A stretch of 46,848 nucleotides of DNA from JBBIQS01 sp037442205 (GTDB taxonomy: Bacteria; Myxococcota; Myxococcia; Myxococcales; UBA5297): the NCBI GenBank assembly GCA_037442205.1, contig JBBIQS010000067.1, positions 1-46,848 on the forward strand. The letters run 5' to 3'. The translations under genes and the position numbers were made by a program. Shown here one piece after another: positions 1 through 8,249 of the stretch (position 1 is its first letter; every line of letters begins with the position of its first letter). The notes beneath the pieces are model-generated. The model did no database searches and was not told the DNA's origin. It saw only the letters and a list, made by a program, of their open reading frames with translations.

Positions 1-95
1 GGGGCGGGCGCGGCCTGCTGGGCCAGCGCCGCCGAGCCGGCGAAGAGCATTGCCGCGCAAGCGGCGGTGAGTGCGCGATTCAGACCCGTCTGCAT
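1..95 (-). CDS. Exported protein, N-terminal fragment (signal peptide only)
   Basis: Only the first 31 codons are in the window; the rest lies beyond the left edge. Reading leftward from an ATG at 95-93, the peptide has a short basic start, a hydrophobic core and an Ala-rich cleavage region around SAALAQQ, which is a classical Sec signal peptide. An AGAGGA ribosome-binding sequence lies at good distance before the ATG, and a TATACT element sits about 40 bases upstream. The mature protein begins Ala/Pro-rich and its function cannot be told from this piece. Confidence 0.7.
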   Translation of the reverse strand, partial: MQTGLNRALTAACAAMLFAGSAALAQQAAPA

Positions 96-134
96 TGAGT
101 TCCTCTGACCTCGAGCGAGTGTGGAAAGGGCGAC

Positions 135-140
135 AGTATA
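135..140 (-). promoter_or_regulatory. Possible -10 element for the exported-protein gene
   Basis: On the minus strand this reads TATACT, five of six bases of the sigma-70 -10 consensus, placed so that a transcript would have a leader of about 30 bases before the ATG at 95. No good -35 hexamer is visible at the usual spacing, so this is weak. Confidence 0.25.
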
Positions 141-290
141 GAGGACTTCGGGCCGGCCGCGAGGCCGGAGGTGTACGCCCGGCAAATGGGCTGCTGGGCG
201 AGGTGCTGGCCCCTTGCTGGCACCGGGACCTGACCTCCGGCTGGACGGTTTCTGGCCGTGCGGCGCGCGGAGCGGATAGACTCCCGCCCA

Positions 291-827
291 ATGCTCCGAA
301 CCGCCCTCGCCATTTCGCTCCTGCTCTCGAGCGCCTGCTCCTCCGAAGCGCCGCCGGTCAGCTGCAGCAGATGGGGAACCGGCGTTGATGCCGGAGCCGA
401 GCCCGACTGCCGGCTCTCCGGCACGCCGCTGGCGCTGCAGGTGCAGGTGGCGGCCTACTCGACCACCGCTCGCGCGATGGGGCTCACCGGCTTCCTCGAC
501 GGTGCCGCCTTCACGCCGGTGTCGTTCAAGGTGGAGAAGGTCTTGCGCGGGCAGGCCTTGGCCAAGGTGGACGCGCTGGTGCCCGGGTGCCTCGACCAAT
601 CCGGGGTCGGGCTCGAGGGGCCGCTGGGCGGGGAGTCCGGGTACGTCTTCCTCAATCTGGTGGACGACTACTACGTGGTCCAGCACCAGGGGTGGTTCTG
701 GCGCGACGGGGCGCAGCTCAAGAACGCCGGTGCCTACTCGGCGGGGATCGACGAGGCGCAGCTGGTGTCGAAGCTGGGCGGTCCGACGCCGAGCGGGTGC
801 GGCGTAGCCGCCGACGGCGGAACCTGA
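291..827 (+). CDS. Small putative lipoprotein, function unknown
   Basis: A 178-residue protein. The reading frame is open further upstream, but the ATG at 291 begins a clear lipoprotein signal: basic start, hydrophobic stretch, then a lipobox ending LSSAC around residues 12-16, so the mature protein would start with a lipidated Cys. The rest has two further short Cys-containing stretches, a central region with FKVEKVLRG, and a VDDYYVVQHQGWFW segment rich in aromatics. I do not recognise a family. It is convergent with the coiled-coil gene that ends 3 bases downstream. There is no strong ribosome-binding site before 291. Confidence 0.65.
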   Translation: MLRTALAISLLLSSACSSEAPPVSCSRWGTGVDAGAEPDCRLSGTPLALQVQVAAYSTTARAMGLTGFLDGAAFTPVSFKVEKVLRGQALAKVDALVPGCLDQSGVGLEGPLGGESGYVFLNLVDDYYVVQHQGWFWRDGAQLKNAGAYSAGIDEAQLVSKLGGPTPSGCGVAADGGT

Positions 828-830
828 GGA

Positions 831-1235
831 TCAGTGGATCAGCCGAGCGGGGAGTTGTAGCCCGGCGCCCGCCCGCTCCTCCTCCTCTTCCTTGCGGCGC
901 TGCTGCTCCTCGTTCAGCTGGGCGCGCGCCTGCACCACGCGGTCGCGAAGCTCCTGCACCTGACCGACGAGGTCCTTGCAGGTGCCGCGCAGCTTGGAGA
1001 AGGTGGAGTCCAGCACCTCGAGGTCCTTGGCGGCCTGCTGCGAGCTGTGGACCAGCGCCCGCTCGCAGGCGAAGGCGTCGTGGATCGCCTGCTCGTAGAG
1101 CTCGCAGCTCTCCTCGAGGGCGATTCCCTTCGAGGCAAACAGCCGCTTGATGTCGGCGACGAACCGCTCGGACTGGCGGGACTGCCGCGCCAATTCTTCG
1201 ATCAGCTCCGCAACGGTCTTCGCACGTTCCGCCAT
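831..1235 (-). CDS. Short coiled-coil protein, function unknown
   Basis: A 134-residue, highly charged protein with no signal peptide or membrane segment. Most of it (roughly residues 5-120) looks like continuous helix with heptad-like spacing, and the segment near residues 100-120 is nearly all Gln, Arg, Lys and Glu (QQRRKEEEEE). Two Cys residues fall near the middle (SCELYE and FACERA) and one in GTCKDL. This suggests a cytoplasmic coiled-coil or adaptor protein, but no family is recognised. It stands alone: the next gene downstream is on the other strand. Confidence 0.6.
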   Translation of the reverse strand: MAERAKTVAELIEELARQSRQSERFVADIKRLFASKGIALEESCELYEQAIHDAFACERALVHSSQQAAKDLEVLDSTFSKLRGTCKDLVGQVQELRDRVVQARAQLNEEQQRRKEEEEERAGAGLQLPARLIH

Positions 1236-1508
1236 CGCCGCCTCGACCCCTGAGTCTTCAGACTAACCAGCAACTCGGCCGTGCGCGAGACCTCAGTCCT
1301 GGGCTCACGTTGGATGCTGCCCGCGAATGAAGGTCGCGGTCGGCCGGGGAGGCCCGAGCTTCTCGAGGAGCGCTCGGGCGGAAGTCACCGCGGTTGCGGA
1401 CACTTGCCGGCGTTGAGGCGCGGGGAGCAGCGCGGGAGGGTCCAAACGGCCCCCGTCCATCGCCGCGGGACGCGGCCTTCGCCGGAGAGTGGTATTGCTG
1501 GCCAGGCC

Positions 1509-2504
1509 ATGGACCTTGCCCATTCCCTGCGCGTCGGAGCTTTGCTCGCCAATCTTGCCCGGTCGCATGGGGGAAGAGGCGGGGATCCGCGGATCGAAGA
1601 GCGGCTCGACCAGCGCACCCCGGGGGGAGCGAGCTACGACCTCTATCAGCCGCGAGGTGCGGCGCGCGCCACGGTGGTGGGGCTGCACGGGGTCGCGACC
1701 ACCGGCCGGCGCCATCCGCGGCTGATCCTGCTGGCGCGCGCCTTGGCCAGCCTGGGAGTGCGATGCGCGGTGCCGCAACTGCCGGGGCTCGCCGCTTGCC
1801 GCTGGGATCCCGACGACCTCGGGCAGGTGGTCGAAGTGGTGGACGAGGTCGCAACCGGGACCGGGCAGCGGCCAGGTATTGGGGGCTTCAGCTATGGGGC
1901 GAGCTACGGCCTGTTGGCGGCGGTCCATCCCCGGATAGCCGAGCGCGTCCGATTCGTCTTCTGCATCGGCGCCTATGCCTCGCTCCCTCCGCTCCTCGAC
2001 TGGTACCGGCAGGAGCGCACCCGGACTCCGCGCTCCGAGCTGGAGTGGGATGACACGGTCTACCTCGAGCTCATCCTCGCCTTGCAGTCGGGGGTTCTGT
2101 CGGGCGAGGCGCAGCGGGAAGGCTCGGTGCTGCTCCAGCGGTACTGCTCCGAGGCCTCGGCCGTCGAGAAGCGCCAGTTCTATGAGCGCCATCTGCGTGG
2201 GCGCGAAGTCCTCGCCAATGCCTTTTCGAACTGCGAGCGGACGGTGCTCGAGGCGCTCTCCCCGGCAGGGAAGCTCTCGGGGCTCCGATGCCCGGTGACG
2301 CTGATTCACGATCCGGCCGACACCCTGGTCCCGAGTGGGCACTCACAGCAACTGTACGACGAGCTCGCCAAGCAGCCTGGGGGCGAAAGACACCGCCTGC
2401 TGCTCAGCAGGCTCATCAACCACGTCGCGCCCAGCGAGCTCCTCGACTTTCGAGGGCTGTTGGCGTTGGGCTCGGCATTCGCGTCGCTTGTGGATGCCAC
2501 CTGA
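1509..2504 (+). CDS. Alpha/beta hydrolase
   Basis: A 331-residue cytoplasmic protein with the alpha/beta hydrolase catalytic elements: an HG oxyanion motif near residue 60 (GLHGVATTG), the nucleophile elbow GFSYG at 126-130 (Ser128), an acidic residue in the HDPADTLVP segment near 268-271, and the histidine in LINHVAP near 305. The frame is open to 1281, but the upstream part is Arg-rich and unlike a protein start, so the ATG at 1509 was chosen; its ribosome-binding site is weak. It ends 13 bases before the radical SAM gene on the same strand, so the two are very probably co-transcribed. The substrate is unknown; esterase, thioesterase or peptidase activity are all possible. Confidence 0.8.
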   Translation: MDLAHSLRVGALLANLARSHGGRGGDPRIEERLDQRTPGGASYDLYQPRGAARATVVGLHGVATTGRRHPRLILLARALASLGVRCAVPQLPGLAACRWDPDDLGQVVEVVDEVATGTGQRPGIGGFSYGASYGLLAAVHPRIAERVRFVFCIGAYASLPPLLDWYRQERTRTPRSELEWDDTVYLELILALQSGVLSGEAQREGSVLLQRYCSEASAVEKRQFYERHLRGREVLANAFSNCERTVLEALSPAGKLSGLRCPVTLIHDPADTLVPSGHSQQLYDELAKQPGGERHRLLLSRLINHVAPSELLDFRGLLALGSAFASLVDAT

Positions 2505-2517
2505 GATGGAGCTGACC

Positions 2518-3552
2518 ATGCGCGGTCTCGACCAGAAGCTCATCGACGAGGCCGGCTACCTGGCGAAGGGCGGCCGCCTGCTGCAGCGCTTCGTCGCCGC
2601 CAAGCCGTTTCTCTGCAACTGGCAGATCACCTACCGCTGCAACTTCACGTGCGACATCTGCACCTTCTGGCGGCAGCCGCACTCGTCCAGCGAGGAGCTG
2701 ACGGCCCAGCAGATCTCGGAGATTGGTCAGAAGCTGAAGCCGCTCGCGCCACTGATCATCTCGGTCGCCGGGGGCGAGCCGCTGCTTCGCCGAGATCTGC
2801 CCGAGATCACCCGAGCGCTCTCCCGCGACCACTACTTCACCCTCATCACCAACGGCTGGCTGATGACTCGTCCGCTGGCGCGCTCTCTCTATGAAGCCGG
2901 CTTGCAGGATATCCACGTCTCGATCGACTACGCCGACGCCAGCAAGCACGACGCGCAGCGGCGGCGGGAAGGCGCCTTTCGCAAGGCGATCGAGGCGGTG
3001 GAGATCCTGCGCGACGCGCGGCCCGACCGGCGGCACCGGGTCCACATCATGGGCGTGCTGCTCGACGACAACGTCGATCAGATCGAAGGGCTGGTGCTGC
3101 TGGCGCGCGAGCTGGGGGTTTCGTTCGAGCTGAGCCTGTACAGCCATCGCCGCGGCAGGAAGCCGGCCCGGCTGCCGAGGCAAAAGGTTTCGGCGATGCT
3201 CCGAGACCTCAAGTCGCGATATCCCGCGACCTTCGTCTCGCTGGACGACTACCTGGCCAATTTCGATCGAGCCATCGAGAACGACGGCCTCCCCGATTGC
3301 CACGCGGGGCTGACCTTCTTCAACCTCGATCACCGCGGCGGGGTCTCTCGCTGCATCGACAACAGCGACAAGCCGGCGGGGAACCTGCTCGTCGAGCCGC
3401 TCGAGGCGGTGCTGGAGCGGCTTCGCGGGCAGGGCACGATCGATCCCTGCGGCGGCTGCTACACGACGTGCCGCGCTTTCGGCGACATGCTCCCCGGAAT
3501 TCAGGGACTGGCGCGGCTTCCCGGGTTTCTCAACATGGTTCGGCCGCTCTAG
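2518..3552 (+). CDS. Radical SAM protein with C-terminal Cys cluster
   Basis: A 344-residue radical SAM enzyme. The CxxxCxxC iron-sulfur motif is at Cys41, Cys45 and Cys48 (CNFTCDIC), followed by the SAM-binding GGEP motif at 85-88 in the usual place. The C-terminal part has five more Cys at about 261, 279, 311, 314 and 318 (CGGCYTTC), which fits a second cluster of the twitch/SPASM type. ATG 2518 was preferred over ATG 2506 because GGAG lies six bases before it. The family is that of MoaA- and PqqE-like enzymes; the reaction is unknown. It follows the hydrolase gene by 13 bases and faces the aminotransferase, suggesting a three-enzyme unit. Confidence 0.88.
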   Translation: MRGLDQKLIDEAGYLAKGGRLLQRFVAAKPFLCNWQITYRCNFTCDICTFWRQPHSSSEELTAQQISEIGQKLKPLAPLIISVAGGEPLLRRDLPEITRALSRDHYFTLITNGWLMTRPLARSLYEAGLQDIHVSIDYADASKHDAQRRREGAFRKAIEAVEILRDARPDRRHRVHIMGVLLDDNVDQIEGLVLLARELGVSFELSLYSHRRGRKPARLPRQKVSAMLRDLKSRYPATFVSLDDYLANFDRAIENDGLPDCHAGLTFFNLDHRGGVSRCIDNSDKPAGNLLVEPLEAVLERLRGQGTIDPCGGCYTTCRAFGDMLPGIQGLARLPGFLNMVRPL

Positions 3553-3570
3553 CTGGCGGCGGCGCTGCGG

Positions 3571-4959
3571 TCACAGCCGGCGCTTGAGCACCTCGCCCGC
3601 CAGGTGCACCGCGGACGCGGCGTGCCCGGTCTCGCCGAGGACCCGATCCAGCGCGGCGACGAATCGCTCGCTCTGCTCGCGGGTGACGATGAGCGGAGGC
3701 GTCACCTTGAGCACTCCCGGGTCGTTCACCGCCGACTGCGCCAGGATTCGGTGCTCCGCGGCGAGCCGCAGGGCGACACTCTGCACCAGCAGGAACGAGC
3801 TGGCCTGGCCGATCCCCTTGAGCGGCGTCTTCTCCAGGAGCCCGCGCGAGGCGTCCTCGAACTTGATCCCCAGCAGCAGCCCACGGCCGCGCACCTCGCG
3901 GATCGACTTGTGGCGCTTCGCCAGCCGCTCCAGCTGCTCGCGCAGGTAGCGCCCCTCCGTCTCAGCGCGCTCGGCGAGCCGCTCCCGCTCGAGCAGGGCG
4001 AGCGACGCCAGCACCGCCGTCATGGCCAGTGCTCCGCCGCCGAAGGTGTTGTTGTGGTCCTGGCAGGTCTGAGTCGTGCCGTACGCTCGCCGGAAGACCT
4101 TGTCGCGCGCCACCAGCGCGCCCACCGGCACCAGCCCGCCGCCGAGCGACTTCGCCAGCGCCACCGCGTCGGGGACCACTCCATCCCACTCGCAAGCCAG
4201 CGTCCGGCCGGTGCGACCCATTCCGGTCTGCACCTCGTCGAGGATCAGCAGTGCCCCGTGGCGGTGGCAAAGCTCCAGCGCCGCAGGCAGAAAGCCGGGC
4301 CGCGGGGCGATCGCCCCGCCTTCGCCGAGGATCGGCTCCACCACGAAGGCCGCCACCTCGCCGCGCTTGAGCTCGCGTTCGAGCGCCTGCAGGTCGTCGA
4401 AGGGCATCTGCTCGTTGCCGGGAAGCAGCGGCTCGAAACGGCGGCGCGCGGCCGGGCTGCCGTGCAGGCTCAGCGCGCCCAGCGTCAGGCCGTGATAGGC
4501 GCCCTCGCAGGAGAGCATCCGCCGGCGGCCGGTGGCGGCCCGCGCCAGCTTGATCCCGGCCTCCACCGCCTCGGTGCCGCTGCTGCAGAAGAAGACCTTG
4601 TCCAGCCCGGAAGGCAGCGCGTTGGCTAGCCTCTCGGCGGCGAGCCCTTCGAGGGCGTTGAAGTCGACCTGGGCGAAGCTCGGCACCTGCGCCGCGAGGA
4701 TCTCGGTCAGCGCCTCGCGCAGCGGCGGCGGGTTGTGCCCGAAGTTGAGCGAGCCGTAGCCGGCGACGAAGTCCAGGTAGCGCGCGCCCTCGAGATCCTC
4801 GAGCTCCATGCCCTGGGCGCGGACGAAGGTCCGGCCGTAGCCGGCCATGGAGAGCAGCTCAGCGAAGGCGGGATTGACGAACCTCCGGTGCAGCTCGAGG
4901 GCCTCGCCCGGGCGGCGGCGCAGGGCCTCCAACAATTCGCTGGCGATGGTCGGGGACAT
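3571..4959 (-). CDS. Class III pyridoxal-phosphate aminotransferase
   Basis: A 462-residue class III aminotransferase, cytosolic, using pyridoxal phosphate to move an amino group onto an aldehyde or keto substrate. Visible landmarks are the phosphate-binding SSGTEA at 126-131, the DEVQTGMGRTG motif at 241-251 with the ring-binding Asp241, and the Schiff-base lysine in ALAKSLGGG (Lys270). The N-terminal segment FVNPAFAELLSMAGYGRTF resembles ornithine, putrescine and hopanoid (HpnO-like) aminotransferases, so a diamine, amino acid or lipid-linked aldehyde is plausible. It starts at ATG 4959 behind GAGGCGAG. It converges on the radical SAM gene with an 18-base gap. Substrate assignment is inference only. 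Confidence 0.88.
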   Translation of the reverse strand: MSPTIASELLEALRRRPGEALELHRRFVNPAFAELLSMAGYGRTFVRAQGMELEDLEGARYLDFVAGYGSLNFGHNPPPLREALTEILAAQVPSFAQVDFNALEGLAAERLANALPSGLDKVFFCSSGTEAVEAGIKLARAATGRRRMLSCEGAYHGLTLGALSLHGSPAARRRFEPLLPGNEQMPFDDLQALERELKRGEVAAFVVEPILGEGGAIAPRPGFLPAALELCHRHGALLILDEVQTGMGRTGRTLACEWDGVVPDAVALAKSLGGGLVPVGALVARDKVFRRAYGTTQTCQDHNNTFGGGALAMTAVLASLALLERERLAERAETEGRYLREQLERLAKRHKSIREVRGRGLLLGIKFEDASRGLLEKTPLKGIGQASSFLLVQSVALRLAAEHRILAQSAVNDPGVLKVTPPLIVTREQSERFVAALDRVLGETGHAASAVHLAGEVLKRRL

Positions 4960-5022
4960 GGGCGCTCGCCTCTTCAGATGGGGCCGCTCTCAGAGGGCAG
5001 CTTGACCAACCCGACGAACTGT

Positions 5023-5050
5023 TACCAGCTTGGTAGGCTTGCATCCAAGC
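5023..5050. promoter_or_regulatory. Two adjacent dyads in a divergent gene gap
   Basis: Between the divergent aminotransferase and DUF1571 genes lie two perfect short inverted repeats one base apart: TACCA-3-TGGTA at 5023-5035 and GCTTG-4-CAAGC at 5037-5050. They sit 24-51 bases before the DUF1571 start. The placement suits an operator serving one or both genes; a transcript hairpin is the alternative. Confidence 0.35.
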
Positions 5051-5073
5051 GGGCGAGCGCCCGGGAGCCGACG

Positions 5074-5841
5074 ATGGGATGTGCCTTCGCGATGGTTCTG
5101 GCGGCGCTGGCCGGGCAGGCTCCCGCCGCCAATAGTGCCCGAGCCCCGGCCGAGGCTCCCGCGACGCAGACCCGCGTCTCCGACTCGCAGCTGGTCCCGA
5201 TCATCGAAGCGGTGGAGCGCATGTCGCTGGCGCTGTCCAAGGCCAACGACGGGACCATGATCTTCTACCGACGGGAGTACAAGTCCGGTCAGCTTCCCCA
5301 GGTAATCAGCGAGCTGAAGTTTCGCTCCAAACCGCGGGCGTTCTACCTGAAGACGCGGGAAGGGATGGAGGCCATCTGGCGCGAGGGGATCAACGACAAC
5401 AAGCTGATTGCCCACCCCGGCAGCTTCCCGGACATCACGGTGTCGCTCAAGGTCGATTCCTGGACCGCGATGCGCGGCAACCGGCACACCATCGTCCAGT
5501 CCGGGTACCACTTCCTGGTCGGGATCATCGAGCGCGACACCCGCGAGTGCCAGGCCCGGCCGCAGTGCGTGGTCAGTGCCAAGACCGTGGGCAAGCGCGA
5601 GGAGTACGGCGCGCAGAGCCAGTGCCTCGATGTCACCTTCGACAAGCGGCGCTGTCCCGACCTGTACGGAGAGCGGGTGGTGTTCTGCCTGCGCGAGGGC
5701 CTGGACCTGCCGACTCGGCTGCAGGTCTGGAACGTCGAGGACGGGCAGCTGCGGCTGGTCGAGGACTACGGCTACGAGAACATTCGCATCAACGTCGGGC
5801 TCACCGACGCCGACTTCGATCCCAAGAACTACAACTTCTGA
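5074..5841 (+). CDS. Exported DUF1571-family protein
   Basis: A 255-residue protein that looks secreted: the first 20 residues form a hydrophobic signal-like segment (AFAMVLAALAGQAPA). The body matches the DUF1571 type: a helical start (IIEAVERMSLALSK), the YRREYKSGQL strand, KPRAFYLK, and a conserved EGMEAIWREG segment, with a paired-Cys region around residues 155-185 that may hold disulfides. ATG 5074 was chosen over the long upstream extension because GGGAG lies seven bases before it and a signal peptide follows at once. The family has no established biochemical function. It is divergent from the aminotransferase gene. Confidence 0.75.
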   Translation: MGCAFAMVLAALAGQAPAANSARAPAEAPATQTRVSDSQLVPIIEAVERMSLALSKANDGTMIFYRREYKSGQLPQVISELKFRSKPRAFYLKTREGMEAIWREGINDNKLIAHPGSFPDITVSLKVDSWTAMRGNRHTIVQSGYHFLVGIIERDTRECQARPQCVVSAKTVGKREEYGAQSQCLDVTFDKRRCPDLYGERVVFCLREGLDLPTRLQVWNVEDGQLRLVEDYGYENIRINVGLTDADFDPKNYNF

Positions 5842-5853
5842 CGCGGAGCGCGC

Positions 5854-6474
5854 TCAGCGGATCTGCACGCCTCTGCTGCGGAGGAACTTCCGCAGCTCGG
5901 CGACGTCTCCCCGGTGCTGCCAGGATTCGATGCCCGCCGAGCGGGCGCCGGCGCAGTGCTCGCTGCGATCGTCGATGAACAGGCAGCGCGCGGGATCGAG
6001 CGCCCAACGCCGCAGCGCCAGCTCGAAGAAGCGCTGGTCGGGCTTGATCGCCCGTGCTTCGAACGAGAGGTGGAGGCCGCTGAGCCGGCCGAGCACCGGC
6101 ATGCGAGGGAGCAGGTAGGCGAGGTGCAGCGCGTCGGTGTTGGAGAGCAGGTACACCCGGTGCGAGGCCAGAAGCTCGTCGGCCAGCGACTCCATCTCCG
6201 GCCACGGGTCGAAGATGTCGCTCCAGGCCTGCGAGAGCTCGCCGAGCCTGGCTTCGGGGACGTCGAGATGCTCCGCCAGCGAGCGCAGGAACGCCTCGGG
6301 CTCCAGATCGCCGCGGTTGAAGGCCAGAGCGGCGGGCGCGAGGAAGACCTGGGCCGGATCGCTGATGGCGGGCGCGCCGGGACCGGCCAGGCGAAGAAGG
6401 CGGGCCAGGCCGCGCGCGAAATCGAGTTTGACGAGGACGTTGCCGAGGTCGAGCAGGATTACCGGGTCGCGCAT
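5854..6474 (-). CDS. HAD-family hydrolase, epoxide-hydrolase/YihX-like
   Basis: A 206-residue haloacid-dehalogenase-superfamily protein. Motif I is ILLDLGNVLVKLD, with Asn where many phosphatases have Asp-x-Asp-Gly; this DxGNV form is typical of the YihX-like subgroup (sugar-phosphate phosphatases). Motif II is LLSNTDALH, motif III is the lysine of AIKPDQRFF, and motif IV is FIDDRSEH. A helical cap lies between motifs I and II. The start was set at ATG 6474; longer in-frame starts add a sequence unlike the family. It is convergent with DUF1571 (12-base gap) and divergent from the sphingomyelin-synthase-like gene. Confidence 0.8.
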   Translation of the reverse strand: MRDPVILLDLGNVLVKLDFARGLARLLRLAGPGAPAISDPAQVFLAPAALAFNRGDLEPEAFLRSLAEHLDVPEARLGELSQAWSDIFDPWPEMESLADELLASHRVYLLSNTDALHLAYLLPRMPVLGRLSGLHLSFEARAIKPDQRFFELALRRWALDPARCLFIDDRSEHCAGARSAGIESWQHRGDVAELRKFLRSRGVQIR

Positions 6475-6582
6475 GCGCCGCGAAGATGCGGGCAAACCCG
6501 CCATCGAAGCAAGCCAATCCATCCTCGCGGCAGCGACGCGGCCAGTGGGCAAGCGGCCCGGAGACTGAAAGAATCCGAGCCC

Positions 6583-7314
6583 ATGTCACCGCCAGCGCTC
6601 GCGCCCGTCGCCGCAGCTCCCTATCCCTGGCTCGCTTCTCTGCGCGCTGTCTGGCCGTGGCTCGCGCTGGCGATCGCCTTTCGGTACGCCTGCTATGCGG
6701 CGATGACCGCGCTGGCCCTTTGGAACGAGCTGCGCCCCGCGCCGTCGCTCCCCGACCTGCTGCTGGAGCACGTGCCGTATCAGGCCTGGATCGATCGGCT
6801 GAACTACGTCGCCTGGCTGGGGCTCTACCTGCCGATCTCGGCGGCATTCTTGGTGCTGCTGCCCCGGCGCTGGGTGCGCTACATGATTACCGGAGGGCTG
6901 GTGTCGCTGGCGCGCGGCCTGTGCATCGCCGCCACTGGGCTCGGGCCGCCCGATTCCGCCGGCGCCGGCGCGGGCCTTGGGGGAAGGGGATTCTGGGAGG
7001 CCTACCTCGACCTGCTTTCGCCGATCGGCGTCTTTGCCCACGGCTCGGCCCGCGCCTACCTGACCAAGGACCTCTTCTTCTCCGGCCACACCGCGACCAC
7101 CTTCCTGCTGGTGCTCTACCTGTGGGATCGGCCGCGGCTGCGCTGGCTGGCGCTGGCGGCTCACCTGTCGATGGTCGCCACCGTGCTCTCGGCGCACATG
7201 CACTACACCATCGATGTCCTCGGAGCCTGGGCCTTCACCTTCGCCCTCTACGCCGCCCGCGAGTGGCGCCCGCGCGCCGCGACAGCCTCTTGTGCGGAAG
7301 GCTCGCTCCCCTGA
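6583..7314 (+). CDS. PAP2_C / sphingomyelin-synthase-like membrane protein
   Basis: A 243-residue membrane protein with about six hydrophobic segments. It carries the signature motifs of the sphingomyelin synthase / PAP2_C family: RGLCIAATGLGPP near 111-123, FFSGHT at 165-170, and HYTIDV at 207-212. The expected catalytic triad is present (His169, His207, Asp211). Family members move a phospho-head group between lipids or remove phosphate from lipids in the membrane, so a lipid head-group transferase or phosphatase is likely; the actual lipid is unknown. ATG 6583 is the first start giving a typical N-terminus. Its 3' side has a strong hairpin before the convergent FKBP gene. Confidence 0.8.
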   Translation: MSPPALAPVAAAPYPWLASLRAVWPWLALAIAFRYACYAAMTALALWNELRPAPSLPDLLLEHVPYQAWIDRLNYVAWLGLYLPISAAFLVLLPRRWVRYMITGGLVSLARGLCIAATGLGPPDSAGAGAGLGGRGFWEAYLDLLSPIGVFAHGSARAYLTKDLFFSGHTATTFLLVLYLWDRPRLRWLALAAHLSMVATVLSAHMHYTIDVLGAWAFTFALYAAREWRPRAATASCAEGSLP

Positions 7315-7318
7315 AGCG

Positions 7319-7355
7319 CCGCGGCGCGCCTCCCGGTGAGGGACGCGCGCCGCGG
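7319..7355. terminator. Long GC-rich hairpin between convergent genes
   Basis: The arms at 7319-7329 and 7345-7355 (GCGCGCCGCGG on the right) are perfectly complementary over 11 bases, and inside them TCCC/GGGA pairs again around a five-base loop. It lies between the stop codons of two converging genes and could end transcripts from both sides. No T-run follows, so intrinsic termination is not certain. Confidence 0.6.
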
Positions 7356-7378
7356 ACTGCTACTGCTAGATGATTCGG

Positions 7379-8206
7379 CTACTTGTTGCCCGGGGTGGCG
7401 GGCCTGGCCGGCGGAGGCGTTGCGCCGCCGGGGACGGCCGGGTGGCCAGGGGGCATCGCGCCCGGGGCCGGGGCCATCTCAGGGGCGGCCTTGACCTCGA
7501 GCAGCTCGACCTCGAAGACCAGCGTGGCGCCGCCGGCGATCTTGGGCGGACGGCCGGAGTCGCCGTAGGCGATGTCCGACGGGCAGACCAGCTTGGCCTT
7601 GCCGCCGACCTTGATCTTCTGCACGCCCTCGGTCCAGCAGGGGATCACGCCGTTGAGCGGGAACTCGGCCGGCTCGTTGCGGGAGTAGGAGCTGTCAAAC
7701 TCGGTGCCGTCGATGAGGGTGCCCTTGTAGTGCACCTTGACCCGGTCGGTGGCCTTGGGCTGGGCGCCGGTGCCGGCGGTCAGCTCCTGGTACACCATCC
7801 CGGAGGCGGTCTTCTCGGCGCCCTTCTCGGCGGCGGCCTTCTCGGCGTAGGCCTTGCCCTTCTCCTTCTCGACGGGGAGGTTGGCCTGGGCCTTGGCCTG
7901 CTCGGCCTTGGCCTTCTCCTGGAAGCGGTTGCGGGCCAGCTCGCTGATCTTGGGGCCCCACTTGTCCAGCTCGACCTCGGCCTTGGCGCCGCTGAAGCCG
8001 TCGGCCATGCCGCGCTTCACCTGCTCGATCTCCTCCGGCTTCATCGAGAAGACCTCGAGCCGCTTCGCCTCGGCGAGGCCGAGCGCGTAGAAGGTCTTGT
8101 CGTTGTCGGTGGTGAGCGGGCCGGCCTTGGCGGCGGGCGCGGACGACGACGACTGGGGATTGCAGGCCGCAATCACGAGGACCGCGGCGATGAGAGACTT
8201 GCGCAT
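7379..8206 (-). CDS. FKBP-type peptidyl-prolyl isomerase lipoprotein (FkpA/Mip-like)
   Basis: A 275-residue envelope lipoprotein. The signal peptide ends in a lipobox (VIAAC, Cys15). Residues about 30-140 form the helical FKBP N-terminal dimerisation domain (FYALGLAEAKRLE, then a Lys/Ala/Glu-rich helix). Residues about 145-240 form the FKBP catalytic domain: VKVHYKGTLIDGTEFDSSY, then VIPCWTEGVQKIKVGGKAKL, and ending TLVFEVELLEV. The tail is Pro/Gly/Ala-rich, perhaps a surface linker. Such proteins speed proline cis-trans isomerisation during folding in the periplasm. AAAGGGA precedes the ATG. It is divergent from the small gene at 8412. Confidence 0.9.
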   Translation of the reverse strand: MRKSLIAAVLVIAACNPQSSSSAPAAKAGPLTTDNDKTFYALGLAEAKRLEVFSMKPEEIEQVKRGMADGFSGAKAEVELDKWGPKISELARNRFQEKAKAEQAKAQANLPVEKEKGKAYAEKAAAEKGAEKTASGMVYQELTAGTGAQPKATDRVKVHYKGTLIDGTEFDSSYSRNEPAEFPLNGVIPCWTEGVQKIKVGGKAKLVCPSDIAYGDSGRPPKIAGGATLVFEVELLEVKAAPEMAPAPGAMPPGHPAVPGGATPPPARPATPGNK

Positions 8207-8249
8207 TCGTTTCCCTTTCTATGGGGCCAGAGTGGCCAAAGGCCGCACC

